64,000 nucleotides of DNA from Saccharibacillus sp. CPCC 101409 (GTDB lineage Bacteria > Bacillota > Bacilli > Paenibacillales > Paenibacillaceae): NCBI RefSeq assembly GCF_030518235.1, contig NZ_JAULSA010000009.1, forward strand, positions 1 to 64,000. The letters run 5' to 3'. The translations under genes and the position numbers were made by a program. The notes beneath the pieces are model-generated. The model saw only the letters and a program-made list of their open reading frames with translations, was not told the DNA's origin and searched no databases. Positions 17,127 to 25,635 of this stretch are shown piece by piece; the stretch's first letter is position 1, and each line of letters opens with the position of its first letter.

Positions 17127-18512
17127 ATGAGATTGGTACTTTTGTCCGGAGGTTCGGGCAAGCGGCTGTGGCCGCTGTCCAACGACGCCAGATCGAAACA
17201 GTTTCTGAAAGTGTTGGAGAATGAGCACGGCGAAATGGAATCGATGGTTCAGCGGGTTTGGGGGCAGATCAAAGGCGCCGGCCTCGCCGAATCGACCGTT
17301 ATCGCGACCAGCAAGATGCAGGTGGAGATTCTGCAAAATCAGCTGGGCAGCGTACCGATCATCACCGAGCCGGAACGCCGCGATACGTTCCCGGCGATCG
17401 CGCTGGCCGCTTCCTATCTGTATTCGCAAAATGTGGGCCTGGACGAGACGGTGTGCATTCTGCCGGTCGATCCTTACGTCGACGACCGTTTCTTCGACCG
17501 GCTCGAGGGTCTGGACAGCGCGCTGCATCAATCCGGCGCGAAGATCGCGCTGATGGGCGTGAATCCTACATACCCGTCTTCCAAATACGGTTACATCGTC
17601 CCGGAAGAAGGCGGCGGCAGCGATTACAAACGCGTCTCGCGCTTCACCGAGAAGCCGAGCGAAGACCGCGCGGAGCGTCTGATCCAGCAGGGCGCGCTGT
17701 GGAACTGCGGCGTGTTCGCGTTCAAGCTGAGCTATATGATGGACAAGCTCATTCGCGAAGGTCTGCCGATGCAGTACGAAGAGCTGCTCGCCCGCTATGC
17801 GACGCTTGAGAAGATCAGCTTCGACTACGCGGTAGTCGAGAAAGAAGAGCATATCGCGGTAATTTCGTACGACGGCTACTGGAAAGACCTCGGCACCTGG
17901 AATACGCTGACTGAGAATATGGGCGTCAAGCAGATCGGCAAAGGCACGATCAGCGAAGATTCGCCAAATACCCACCTCATCAACGAGCTGGATATTCCGG
18001 TCACGATCATCGGCATGCCCGATGCGGTCGTCGCGGTCAGCCCGGACGGCATTCTCGTATCGGACAAAGCGGCAAGCCCGCGGGTCAAGGAACTGGCCGA
18101 AGCCGCCGATCGCCCGATGTACGAAGAGCGCCGCTGGGGCTGGTACCGCGTGCTCGATTATTCCAAGTTCGAGGACGGCACCGAAGTATTGACCAAAAGA
18201 ATCGGCGTACAGGCCGGCAAGAACCTGGGCTACTGCAAGCACATGCACCGCACGGATACCTGGACGATCATCAGCGGCGAAGGCGTGCTGGTCAAAGGCG
18301 ATACGATTACCCGCATCTTTGCGGGCGATGTCGTAACGGTTGAACCGGGCACTTACCACTGCTTGAAAGCTTTCAGCGATATGGAATATATCGAAGTGCA
18401 AAAAGGCGAGGTCGTACAGGAAGAAGACTTCGAAGAAATGTTCAGCAGCTGGCAGGAAATCGAAAGCCACTGCAAGCGCCAGGAAGCGGTCGGACGCCGC
18501 GGCGCCCTATGA
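17127..18512 (+). CDS. manC: Mannose-1-phosphate guanylyltransferase with C-terminal cupin
   Basis: 461 aa. The N-terminal nucleotidyltransferase starts LLSGGSGKRLWPLSND (residues 4-19), followed by KQFLKV, EPERRDTFPAIALAA and FTEKPSE. The C-terminal domain from about 345 is a small cupin with the metal-site pattern KHMHRTDTW and VEPGTYHCL, as in type II mannose-6-phosphate isomerases. It makes GDP-mannose from mannose-1-phosphate; the cupin may also isomerise fructose-6-phosphate, which cannot be confirmed. A phosphomannomutase is not in the window. The 117-base gap before it shows no terminator. It overlaps the LCP gene by 4 bases (ATGA). Confidence 0.87.
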   Translation: MRLVLLSGGSGKRLWPLSNDARSKQFLKVLENEHGEMESMVQRVWGQIKGAGLAESTVIATSKMQVEILQNQLGSVPIITEPERRDTFPAIALAASYLYSQNVGLDETVCILPVDPYVDDRFFDRLEGLDSALHQSGAKIALMGVNPTYPSSKYGYIVPEEGGGSDYKRVSRFTEKPSEDRAERLIQQGALWNCGVFAFKLSYMMDKLIREGLPMQYEELLARYATLEKISFDYAVVEKEEHIAVISYDGYWKDLGTWNTLTENMGVKQIGKGTISEDSPNTHLINELDIPVTIIGMPDAVVAVSPDGILVSDKAASPRVKELAEAADRPMYEERRWGWYRVLDYSKFEDGTEVLTKRIGVQAGKNLGYCKHMHRTDTWTIISGEGVLVKGDTITRIFAGDVVTVEPGTYHCLKAFSDMEYIEVQKGEVVQEEDFEEMFSSWQEIESHCKRQEAVGRRGAL

Positions 18513-19489
18513 AACGCGGGGCCAAGATCGTAATCTCCGCCGTCGCCGCTTTGACGGTCGGCGTCGGAGGTTACGCCTACTCGCTTTATCGTCCGGTCGT
18601 GGATACGATGGAATCGATTTACGAGCCGCTGGCTTCGGAAACGACGATCGGAAGCGCGGGTCCCGATGTTGAAGGGGGGAGCCTGACCGCTTCCCTCGGC
18701 GTTTCCGGCGCCCGGGAGGCGGCGCAGGAACTGCCGGCCGATCTGAGCGAGAACAAACCGTTCAATCTGCTGGTGCTGGGCGTCGACGAACGTGAAAACG
18801 ATATCGGCCGTTCCGACGCTATTATGCTGCTGGCCGTCAATCCCCAGAAACATTCGGTGCTGATGTTCAATATTCCGCGCGATACCCGCACGGAAATTGT
18901 CGGCAAAGGAAAAACAGACAAAATCAATCATGCTTACGCGTTCGGCGGCGTGGATATGTCGGTGGATACGGTCGAGAATTTTCTCGACGTGCCGGTCGAT
19001 TACTACGTCAAAGTCAATATGGAAGGTCTCGAACGCATTATCGATATTCTCGGCGGCGTAACGGTGGACAATCCGTTTCAGTTCGATTTCGAGCATATCG
19101 CATACGACAAAGGACCGATCGAATTGAACGGTCACGAAGCGCTGATGTATTCGCGAATGCGCTACGACGATCCCAAAGGCGATATCGGCCGCAACGAGCG
19201 GCAGCAGCTGGTGCTGTCCGCGCTGATCGACAAAGGCAAAAGCGTTTCCAACATCACCAAGCTGAATTCGATCCTCGGCGCGGTCAAAGACAATGTCAAA
19301 ACCAATCTGACCAAAGACGATATGCTGGACATCGTCACCAAATACCGGACTCAGATCGAGACGGTGGACAAAGACGAGGTACAGGGCAGTGGCAAGCGCA
19401 TCGACGGTATTTACTACTATATGGTCGACGACGCGGAGAAGGAGCGCATTCATGCGGAACTGACGCGGCAGCTGCAAAGCGGCGAATAA
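18509..19489 (+). CDS. LCP-family (LytR-CpsA-Psr) cell-wall polymer ligase
   Basis: 326 aa with an N-terminal membrane anchor at about 7-27. The LCP domain has LLVLGVDERENDIGRSDAIML, FNIPRDTRTEI, KINHAYAFGG and SRMRYDDPKGDIGRNERQQ; the Asp and Arg residues that bind the pyrophosphate lipid carrier are all present. LCP enzymes move undecaprenyl-linked glycopolymers onto peptidoglycan. Being translationally coupled to ManC (ATGA overlap), it suggests that at least part of the product is wall-linked rather than released slime. Confidence 0.93.
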   Translation: MKRGAKIVISAVAALTVGVGGYAYSLYRPVVDTMESIYEPLASETTIGSAGPDVEGGSLTASLGVSGAREAAQELPADLSENKPFNLLVLGVDERENDIGRSDAIMLLAVNPQKHSVLMFNIPRDTRTEIVGKGKTDKINHAYAFGGVDMSVDTVENFLDVPVDYYVKVNMEGLERIIDILGGVTVDNPFQFDFEHIAYDKGPIELNGHEALMYSRMRYDDPKGDIGRNERQQLVLSALIDKGKSVSNITKLNSILGAVKDNVKTNLTKDDMLDIVTKYRTQIETVDKDEVQGSGKRIDGIYYYMVDDAEKERIHAELTRQLQSGE

Positions 19490-19512
19490 AGAATGAAGGA
19501 GAGCGGACGGAA

Positions 19513-20232
19513 ATGGCAGTCAATTTATTTTTTGTTCCCCATCAGGACGACGAAGCGTTGACGTTCGGAGCGGCGATCCGCAATCATCTGGACGCTGGCG
19601 ACGAATGCCATGTGATCTTGTATACGGACGGCTCGGCTTCCAATGTGTTCAAGCAGCTGAACGGGGAGATCCGCAGCAGCCTGTACAAAAAGATACTCGA
19701 CCCGAAGCTTGAAGGCTATACGCCGCTGGACCGGACCGATCTGACCCGCTGCCGGAACGACGAGTTTCTGCGTTCGTGCCTGGCGCTGGGACTTCCGGTG
19801 GAGAACGTGCATTTCATGCAGGATATGCAGGACGGCACCACGACGGTGGAAGATTGCGAAGAACTGATTCGTTCGTTTACCGACCGGTATCACGGAGCTC
19901 GGGTCAAAACGTTCACCGATCTGGGCGGCAATCACCGCGATCATGCCAATATGGGGACGGCGGGGCTGAATTTGTACCGGCAGGAGAAGATCGCCGATCT
20001 GCGTCTGTACGTCGAACCCTACAATCTACGCCAGGCGAAAAAAGCGAAAAAAGGTCTCCAGCTACATAAAGAGCGTCCGGGACGCAGCAAGCAGTATGTG
20101 GTCGCTTCGCTGAGCGAATACAAGAAATGGAATCCGGCGCTGGAACAGTTTGCGATCGGTTACCACTCGGTCCGCAAGGAAATCGACGCGGTGATCGCCA
20201 ATCCGGTGTCTTACTACCATAAGCCTTATTGA
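19513..20232 (+). CDS. PIG-L family deacetylase
   Basis: 239 aa. The zinc and catalytic motif PHQDDE is at 9-14, a variant of the family's PHPDDE/AHPDDE. The second zinc ligand is in GGNHRDHANMG near 140. The family removes N-acetyl groups from GlcNAc-containing substrates. In this locus it probably deacetylates a sugar in the lipid-linked repeat or polymer, adding a free amine to an otherwise acidic chain. It lacks a signal peptide, so action is likely cytoplasmic. AAGGAGAGCGGACGGAA precedes the ATG. Confidence 0.85.
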   Translation: MAVNLFFVPHQDDEALTFGAAIRNHLDAGDECHVILYTDGSASNVFKQLNGEIRSSLYKKILDPKLEGYTPLDRTDLTRCRNDEFLRSCLALGLPVENVHFMQDMQDGTTTVEDCEELIRSFTDRYHGARVKTFTDLGGNHRDHANMGTAGLNLYRQEKIADLRLYVEPYNLRQAKKAKKGLQLHKERPGRSKQYVVASLSEYKKWNPALEQFAIGYHSVRKEIDAVIANPVSYYHKPY

Positions 20233-20269
20233 AATTAAAAAAATTCTGCGAAAAGGGAGATGCGAACGG

Positions 20270-21526
20270 ATGGGGAAGATTTTGATCGTAGGCGGACAAA
20301 TGGAAAACAAGGGCGCGCAGGCGATGACTTTTACGGTGATCAACGAGATCAAGAAACGTTATCCCGATAAAGAAATACTGGTCAACTGCGTCGATCCGGA
20401 CCGGGGGTACGCCTTCGATATCGTCAAGATCGGCAAAAAACTGAAAATCGAAATGCTGGGCGGTTTGTTCGGCACGCTGGGCAAACTGATTCCGGGCGCC
20501 AACCATGTCAACGTCACGCGAGCCGATATGGAGCGCATTATGAAAGACACCGACATGATGATCGATATCAGCGGCTTTGCTCTCTCTTCGCAGTTTACGA
20601 TCCGCCATTCCGTGAACTATCTGGTCAACATCATGCTGGCCAAGCGCTATAAGGTGCCGATGGTGCTGATGCCCCAATCGTTCGGACCGTTCGATTACGA
20701 AAGCAAATACAAATCCGTCATTATGGCGCTGATCAAAAAGTACATGACTTATCCGACGCATATCTATGCGCGCGAAGACGAAGGCATGCAGTTCCTGAGC
20801 CCTTATACGACCGGCAACCTCAAGCGTTCGGTCGACCTGGTGCTGCAGGGCAGCAGCGAATACAATCTCGACGTTCTGTTCAAGCCGGGCGCGTATCAGC
20901 CGAATCCGGGAGTGATCGTCAAAGACAACTCCGCCGCGATCGTGCCGAACGTCAAAACGATGAAGTACGGTTCGCGCGAAGATCTGCTGCAGGCGTACGG
21001 CAAAATGACCGATCATCTGCTGAAGCGCGGCATGAACGTTTATCTGCTGCGGCATTCGACGGAAGATCTGGAGATCTGTAAAGGCATCAAACAAAATTAT
21101 CCGGACGACGAACGGGTGGTCCTGCTCGAAGAAGAGTACGACTGCATCGAAATTCATCATATTCTGAATCAGTTCCAGTTCATTATCGCATCGAGATATC
21201 ACTCCATTATTCACGCCTACAAGAACGGCATTCCGGTGCTGGCGCTGGGTTGGGCGACCAAGTACCAGGAGCTGCTGGGACGTTTCGGACAAAAAGAGTA
21301 TATGTTCGACGTGCGCGATCTGAGCCATGTGGAGCGGGATATCGAAAGCAAAATCGACCGGATGATCGAACACCGCGGCGCGGAATCGGGAAAGATTTCC
21401 GACGTGCTGGCGGAGATTCAGAGCCGCACCATTTTCAGCGAGGTATTCGGAGAGCTTCCGGCTGCGCAAAGCGCGAGCGGACGGGACCTGGACCCGCTTG
21501 AAGACGCCACGCTGCAAATCGGCTGA
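20270..21526 (+). CDS. Polysaccharide pyruvyl transferase family protein
   Basis: 418 aa. It starts KILIVGGQMENKGAQAMTFTVINEI and has IDISGFALSSQF, VLMPQSFGPF, ASRYHSIIHAYKNGIPVLALGW and KYQELLGRFG. These are the PF04230 signatures shared by CsaB and WcaK. The enzyme transfers pyruvate from phosphoenolpyruvate to form a ketal on a sugar, here likely on the lipid-linked repeat. CsaB-type pyruvylation creates the ligand for SLH-domain S-layer proteins, so an S-layer anchoring role is possible. It is the last gene of the run; a terminator follows 56 bases later. Confidence 0.88.
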   Translation: MGKILIVGGQMENKGAQAMTFTVINEIKKRYPDKEILVNCVDPDRGYAFDIVKIGKKLKIEMLGGLFGTLGKLIPGANHVNVTRADMERIMKDTDMMIDISGFALSSQFTIRHSVNYLVNIMLAKRYKVPMVLMPQSFGPFDYESKYKSVIMALIKKYMTYPTHIYAREDEGMQFLSPYTTGNLKRSVDLVLQGSSEYNLDVLFKPGAYQPNPGVIVKDNSAAIVPNVKTMKYGSREDLLQAYGKMTDHLLKRGMNVYLLRHSTEDLEICKGIKQNYPDDERVVLLEEEYDCIEIHHILNQFQFIIASRYHSIIHAYKNGIPVLALGWATKYQELLGRFGQKEYMFDVRDLSHVERDIESKIDRMIEHRGAESGKISDVLAEIQSRTIFSEVFGELPAAQSASGRDLDPLEDATLQIG

Positions 21527-21581
21527 TTGAAGGTAAAAAAGATCGGAATCGAAGCCGAACAACCGCAGGGGGCTGCGCAGG

Positions 21582-21625
21582 AAAACCTTTACCGACCTTC
21601 AAGCCGGGGCGATAAAGGTTTTTTT
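21582..21625 (+). terminator. Terminator closing the polysaccharide operon
   Basis: AACCTTTA (21584-21591) pairs with TAAAGGTT (21613-21620) across a 21-base loop, followed by TTTTT. It is the only terminator-like structure seen after 4816 until here. Confidence 0.75.
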
Positions 21626-21708
21626 GCGCGCCGAGACAAAAAAGGCGGATTGGGCGGCGAATTTTATGCTACTCTTACAACGTTGATTGAGGAAGGGGAG
21701 CAAAAGGA

Positions 21709-22068
21709 ATGCAGCAGTTATTTATCGGAGAAATTCCGCTCAGCGACGGGACGGTCGCGTCGGTAATGCTGTCGGAATCGGAGGCAAGGGTGGAATACCG
21801 TCTCTGGGACGGCAAAAGGGCTTTGTTTCGCTTTACAGGCGTAGCGGGGACGATCGACCGGAACTCGGCGGGACAGGAGATCGAAGCGCTGGAGACGTCC
21901 TCAATCCGGTCTGCGGGCGATCCGTTTGTGGAAGGGCTGCTGCAGGAGCGTCCGCAAAACCGGACGGCCGAGCTTCAGCGCTTTGCGTTTATCGGTTCGT
22001 GGACCATGCAGCCCGTGCTTGAAATCTTTGCGGAAAGCGTAGAAGCGGAACGGGCGTACGGAGTTTGA
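21709..22068 (+). CDS. Hypothetical protein, 119 aa
   Basis: Starts MQQLFIGEIPLSDG with AAAAGGA directly before the ATG and AAGGGGAG further up. I do not recognise a family. The sequence is soluble, acidic and without membrane segment or signal peptide; it looks like a small alpha/beta domain (repeated short strands such as SVMLSESEARVEYRLWDGKRA). It is a single-gene unit after the operon terminator, with its own probable promoter in 21626-21700. The 160 bases after it hold no clear gene. Confidence 0.6.
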   Translation: MQQLFIGEIPLSDGTVASVMLSESEARVEYRLWDGKRALFRFTGVAGTIDRNSAGQEIEALETSSIRSAGDPFVEGLLQERPQNRTAELQRFAFIGSWTMQPVLEIFAESVEAERAYGV

Positions 22069-22229
22069 AACGACATGTAAAAAAGTGGTTTTTATGAACA
22101 AAACTACACGGGATTCCGGCGTTTAGGACCTCTCAAAAGCGGTTATTAACTCATTACGAAAACCCGCAGCGATATCCCAAACGCATGTTCACACAGGTTG
22201 ATTTCCGAACTTTAAAGGAGATGGAGCGC

Positions 22230-22367
22230 ATGTCAATCGACCGTTTCATTTGGACCAAGCTGAGCCGTGCTACCGACGAACAAACCAAACAAAATCTGGC
22301 CAAACTGCTGGCCATCCGTATCCGTAAGGCGGAAAGCGCCGAGAAACCGCGCCGGCTGACTTCTTGA
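22230..22367 (+). CDS. Small basic protein, 45 aa
   Basis: Start chosen at the ATG 9 bases after a good AAAGGAG; an in-frame ATG at 22185 lacks a binding site. The product, beginning MSIDRFIWTKLSRA, is helical, basic in its second half and ends KPRRLTS. No family is recognised. A perfect terminator hairpin follows 17 bases after the stop, which supports it being a real short transcript. Confidence 0.6.
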   Translation: MSIDRFIWTKLSRATDEQTKQNLAKLLAIRIRKAESAEKPRRLTS

Positions 22368-22384
22368 AACAGCCGCGCATACAA

Positions 22385-22410
22385 AAGAGGTTCCTCGCGG
22401 AACCTCTTAT
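22385..22410. terminator. Convergent terminator hairpin
   Basis: AAGAGGTTCC (22385-22394) and GGAACCTCTT (22399-22408) form a perfect 10-bp stem with a TCGC loop. Both the rightward small gene and the leftward HxlR gene end here; the stop codon of the latter lies in the stem. Confidence 0.75.
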
Positions 22411-22799
22411 TCGGCTTTTAAGCCCGCCGCGGCTTCTTCGCATTCTTCTGTTTGTTCTACGGCTTCCGCCGTCGGGTCGGTCTGCCGCGGTTCTTCGATC
22501 CAATCGTCCGACCAGCCTTGAATACATTCGATCGTAGACTGCAGAGCGCGTCCTTTGTCCGTCAGCTCGTATTCGATCCGCACCGGCGTCTCCGCATACA
22601 CATGCCGGATCACGATGCCTTCTTTCTCGAGATCCTTGAGCCGTTCCGAAAGCAGTCTTCCGCTGACGGGAAACGCCGATTGAATATTGCAGAATCGCTG
22701 CGGGCCGGTAAGCAGCCGGTAAATGATCAAGCCGTTCCAGCGCTGCGACAAAATTTGCATGCCTCGTTCGAATCTCGGACAAACCGTTGAATCTTTCAT
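22407..22799 (-). CDS. HxlR-family winged-helix transcriptional regulator
   Basis: 130 aa, starting at the ATG after GGAGGTGAC; an upstream GTG adds 14 unlikely residues. It begins MKDSTVCPRFERGMQILSQRWNGL, with the single conserved N-terminal Cys and the RW motif of HxlR/MarR-like regulators. Next come LLTGPQRFCNIQSAFP, SGRLLSERLKDLEKEGIV (recognition helix) and RIEYELTDKGRAL (wing). The C-terminal 30 residues are Glu/Ala rich. Such proteins usually sense aldehydes or reactive species and control a nearby gene, but no obvious target lies alongside; the divergent gene is a chemoreceptor-like protein. Confidence 0.9.
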   Translation of the reverse strand: MKDSTVCPRFERGMQILSQRWNGLIIYRLLTGPQRFCNIQSAFPVSGRLLSERLKDLEKEGIVIRHVYAETPVRIEYELTDKGRALQSTIECIQGWSDDWIEEPRQTDPTAEAVEQTEECEEAAAGLKAE

Positions 22800-22859
22800 T
22801 GTTGTCACCTCCGGGCTTTCCTCGGGAAAGTTGCTGCACAAAATGCCTTTATCTACTTA

Positions 22860-22868
22860 ATTATATCA
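22860..22868 (-). promoter_or_regulatory. Extended -10 promoter element of the HxlR gene
   Basis: Read on the minus strand the sequence is TGATATAAT, an extended -10 (TG-N-TATAAT), about 60 bases before the start codon. No good -35 is seen, as is usual for extended -10 promoters. Confidence 0.5.
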
Positions 22869-23041
22869 CGAATCGGCCGCCTATGCGCTTTCGCCCGTTA
22901 TTTTGTATAATCGGAAACGGGTTTTTGGGCTTTTTCTTTTTTGCATAGATCTTCAAAAAGAGTCGAACATTGACGAAATGGGAGAGAAAGCCTTACGATT
23001 GGTTTGCAACCATCTCCCTGTTGAAGAAAGAAGGTCCGTCG

Positions 23042-23875
23042 ATGAATATTTTAGATGCGCTGACTCAAAGTATCCCTTATCTCAGAAAGCTGATTAACGC
23101 GGAAGCGATGATCGCTTTGACCGACACCCGACAGTTCGTGTTTTATTCGCCGGCTGCCAATCTGGATTTCGGATTGACTCCCGGAAAGCCGATTCCGTCC
23201 AACGATCCCAATTTGCAACAAGCGCTGCGCGGTGAAAGTTCCGCGGCGCGGATTCCCGCGTCGGTGTACGGAACCGAAGTCGACGGTCAGGGGCTGCCGG
23301 TATTCGACGAAGAAGGGCAGCTGGTCGGTGCGATCATGGTCGCCTATACGCCGCAGACCGAGAATTTCCTGCAGGGCTTCCGGCAGCGGATCGAAGAAGT
23401 CAGCCGCTCGCTGACCGATTACGTATCTTCGATCGCCGCGCAGTCCCAGCAGCTTGCGGCCGCCACGACGGAGATTAAGGAAAACTCGGGCCGCGCGGTA
23501 ACGGATGCCCGCGAAGTCAACAAAGTCACTTCGTTTATCCGCGAAATTTCGGAACAAACCAATATGCTCGGATTGAACGCCGCGATCGAAGCGGCGCGCG
23601 TCGGCGAGCAGGGCGCGGGATTCCAGATCGTGGCGAGCGAAGTGCGCAAGCTGTCGGTGGATACGAAAAAAGCGACGCAGAACATCGAACTGGCGCTGAA
23701 CAACGTGCAGAGCAGCATCCTGCGCATGGAGCAGGAGATTACATCGATCTCCGACGCTTCCAACGAGCAGGCGCAGCTGCTGGGCGAATTCAGTTCGCTG
23801 ACCGATCGTCTTAACGAGCTGAGCCGGGAATTTTCCGACTTTACGCGCCAGGTGCTGGGAGAAGGCGCGAAGTAA
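23042..23875 (+). CDS. Soluble methyl-accepting chemotaxis-type signalling protein
   Basis: 277 aa from the ATG at 23042 (AGAAGG upstream); a TTG-type extension to 22970 is unlikely. Residues about 1-110 form a small sensor domain, and from about 120 a coiled-coil signalling domain follows. The receptor tip is conserved ([25 protein letters not shown]). There is no membrane segment, matching short cytoplasmic receptors such as B. subtilis YfmS. It would couple to CheA/CheW; the ligand is unknown. Upstream, TATAAT at 22906-22911 is a likely -10 element. Confidence 0.87.
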   Translation: MNILDALTQSIPYLRKLINAEAMIALTDTRQFVFYSPAANLDFGLTPGKPIPSNDPNLQQALRGESSAARIPASVYGTEVDGQGLPVFDEEGQLVGAIMVAYTPQTENFLQGFRQRIEEVSRSLTDYVSSIAAQSQQLAAATTEIKENSGRAVTDAREVNKVTSFIREISEQTNMLGLNAAIEAARVGEQGAGFQIVASEVRKLSVDTKKATQNIELALNNVQSSILRMEQEITSISDASNEQAQLLGEFSSLTDRLNELSREFSDFTRQVLGEGAK

Positions 23876-23930
23876 AAAGAACGGCTCGGGCCGGTAAGAG
23901 CCGCTTGTTTGCGCTGCTGCGCATACGAAA

Positions 23931-23963
23931 AAAGACATTCCGTCCGAACCGGAATGTCTTTTT
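23931..23963. terminator. Bidirectional terminator
   Basis: AAAGACATTCCG (23931-23942) and CGGAATGTCTTT (23950-23961) form a perfect 12-bp stem with flanking A and T runs. It serves the receptor gene and the convergent small gene. Confidence 0.9.
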
Positions 23964-23984
23964 ATGTACCTCGGGAAAAGCGGA

Positions 23985-24224
23985 TCAATACAGGGACAAT
24001 GCCAGTGTATCGCTTTCGCGATACGAGTGCAGGATCGCTTCGGAGCCTACGATTTCGATACTGATCAAAGAACCGATACATTTTTTGAGCGCTCTTTTGC
24101 CGTTGGAGAGCTTATTATCTAATGCGCCGGTCAGCAGTCTGAGCATTTTCTGAGCGGGTTGTGTATTCTCGGCGTCAATGTAAACGGGAACCAGTTTTTC
24201 TTGAACTGTAATCGTCGTTTTCAC
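23985..24224 (-). CDS. Small hypothetical protein, 79 aa
   Basis: The GTG at 24224 is preferred because GAGGTGA lies 5 bases upstream; an earlier in-frame GTG at 24233 is part of that binding site. The product starts MKTTITVQEKLVPVYIDAENTQPA and ends LSLY. It is soluble, with a KRALKKC basic patch. No family is recognised. Its promoter is at 24260-24287 and a shared terminator lies after it, so it is probably monocistronic. Confidence 0.65.
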   Translation of the reverse strand: MKTTITVQEKLVPVYIDAENTQPAQKMLRLLTGALDNKLSNGKRALKKCIGSLISIEIVGSEAILHSYRESDTLALSLY

Positions 24225-24259
24225 TATACTCACCTCATCGTTTATTTGTTCGTGATTTT

Positions 24260-24287
24260 ATTATAAACTTGCTTCCTTAAAAACAAA
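24260..24287 (-). promoter_or_regulatory. Sigma-A-like promoter of the 79-aa gene
   Basis: On the minus strand TTTGTT and TATAAT are separated by 16 bases, placing a start point about 27 bases before the GTG codon. Confidence 0.5.
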
Positions 24288-24599
24288 TTAAAAAACGCTT
24301 AAATTTCATCGTAATGTTTACTATTTTTAAGGTTTTTTCTGAAAAAAAGCCGACATCCCTCCCGCACCGCATGTGTTGACCTCGTATCCGGCCAAATTTA
24401 CTAGTTGTTTACCCGCGTTATCCCCTGTATGAAAACCTTTTTGCGGTGAATATTTAACCGATTTCCGAAAAATCCCCGAAAAATTGCAAAATGATTAAAA
24501 AGCGCGCGGTTTGGGGTAATAAATACCCTGATTGGGGCAGCTGTCTAGCTTCCTTGAAAAGTATATCATCCACAGCCCAATTCGATAAGGAGGGACTTT
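24288..24599. other. Intergenic region, no gene seen
   Basis: About 310 AT-rich bases between divergent genes. A small hairpin GGGTA/TACCC lies near 24514-24528. No confident promoter could be placed for the dehydrogenase gene that follows. Confidence 0.5.
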
Positions 24600-25397
24600 A
24601 TGTCGGCAACACGTTTTGAAGGCAGAACCGTAATTGTAACCGGCGCCGGATCGGGAATCGGACGCGCCGCCGCGCTTAAATTCGCGAGCGAGGGCGCCAA
24701 TGTGGGGCTGTTCGATCTCGATTCGGAGCGGGCGGAATCGGTGCGCGGAGAAGTGGAGGACATCCGCCGCGGAGCGGGACTCGTATGCGTGGTGGACGTT
24801 TCCGATCCGCTGACGATGGAACAGTCTTTCAACGCGGTCGTCGAACGCTTCGGCGGTCTCGACGCGGTATTCGCCAACGCCGGCATCAACGGCGCGAAAG
24901 GACCGATCGAGCATATGGAACTGGCCGAGTTCCAGAGAACGATCGACGTCAATCTGGGCGGAATGTTCCTGTCCGTCAAGCTGGCTGTTCCCCATATGAA
25001 AAAGCGCGGCGGAGGCAGCATCGTGATTACAAGCTCCGTCAACGGCAACACCCGCTTCTCCAGTATCGGCATGTCGCCGTACAGCACCTCCAAAGCCGGA
25101 CAGGTCGCGTTCGCCAAAATGGCCGCCCTGGAGCTGGCGCGTTACAAGATCCGCGTCAACGCCATCTGTCCGGGCGCGATCTCGACCAATATCGACGAAA
25201 CGACCGACGAGCACGATCTGGCCGACGAAATCGCGATTCCGCTGGAGTTCCCGCGCGGCGGCGATCACCCTCTGGCCGGCCGCCACGGCCTGCCGGAAGA
25301 AGTCGCCGACCTGGCCGTATACCTGGCTTCCTCCGAAGCCCGGCACGTGACCGGGGCTTCGATTACGGTGGACGGGGGAGAATCTTTGTTGTTCTGA
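24600..25397 (+). CDS. Short-chain dehydrogenase/reductase (SDR)
   Basis: 265 aa, AAGGAGGG before the ATG. Classical SDR pattern: TGAGSGIG cofactor motif (15-22), NAG at about 97-99, catalytic Ser in ITSSVNG, and YSTSK for the catalytic Tyr/Lys. The FDLDSE after the second strand favours NAD(H). The C terminus ASITVDGGESLLF is typical. It oxidises or reduces a hydroxyl or keto group; the substrate is unknown. An insert of about 15 residues around ETTDEHDLADEIAIPLEF lies in the substrate loop. It stands alone. Confidence 0.9.
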   Translation: MSATRFEGRTVIVTGAGSGIGRAAALKFASEGANVGLFDLDSERAESVRGEVEDIRRGAGLVCVVDVSDPLTMEQSFNAVVERFGGLDAVFANAGINGAKGPIEHMELAEFQRTIDVNLGGMFLSVKLAVPHMKKRGGGSIVITSSVNGNTRFSSIGMSPYSTSKAGQVAFAKMAALELARYKIRVNAICPGAISTNIDETTDEHDLADEIAIPLEFPRGGDHPLAGRHGLPEEVADLAVYLASSEARHVTGASITVDGGESLLF

Positions 25398-25532
25398 GCG
25401 CGTTTGGGGCCGCTCGCCGGATTCCGGCCTATCGCTCCGTCGTTTCCCTACGGGAAGCCAAAGTCGCTCCAGTCCGGAATCCGGCTCGCTCACCGCGAAC
25501 GCGAGGGAAGGGTGGGCGGCTGCTTCGCAGAC

Positions 25533-25564
25533 CGCGAGACAAAGAAAGCGCGAGACAAAGAAAG
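25533..25564. repeat. Perfect 16-bp tandem duplication
   Basis: CGCGAGACAAAGAAAG occurs twice back to back at 25533-25548 and 25549-25564. Probably replication slippage; no function inferred. Confidence 0.8.
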
Positions 25565-25580
25565 AATGATTGATTATGAA

Positions 25581-25602
25581 GACCTGTCCTTTTGGACGGG
25601 TC
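25581..25602. repeat. GACCTGTCC hairpin, first copy
   Basis: GACCTGTCC and GGACGGGTC pair with one wobble around a TTTT loop. Nearly the same 22 bases recur at 26080-26101. No T-run follows, so it is not itself a terminator. Confidence 0.65.
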
Positions 25603-25635
25603 GGATTGTCGAGAAACGATTGGATGTAACCCTAA

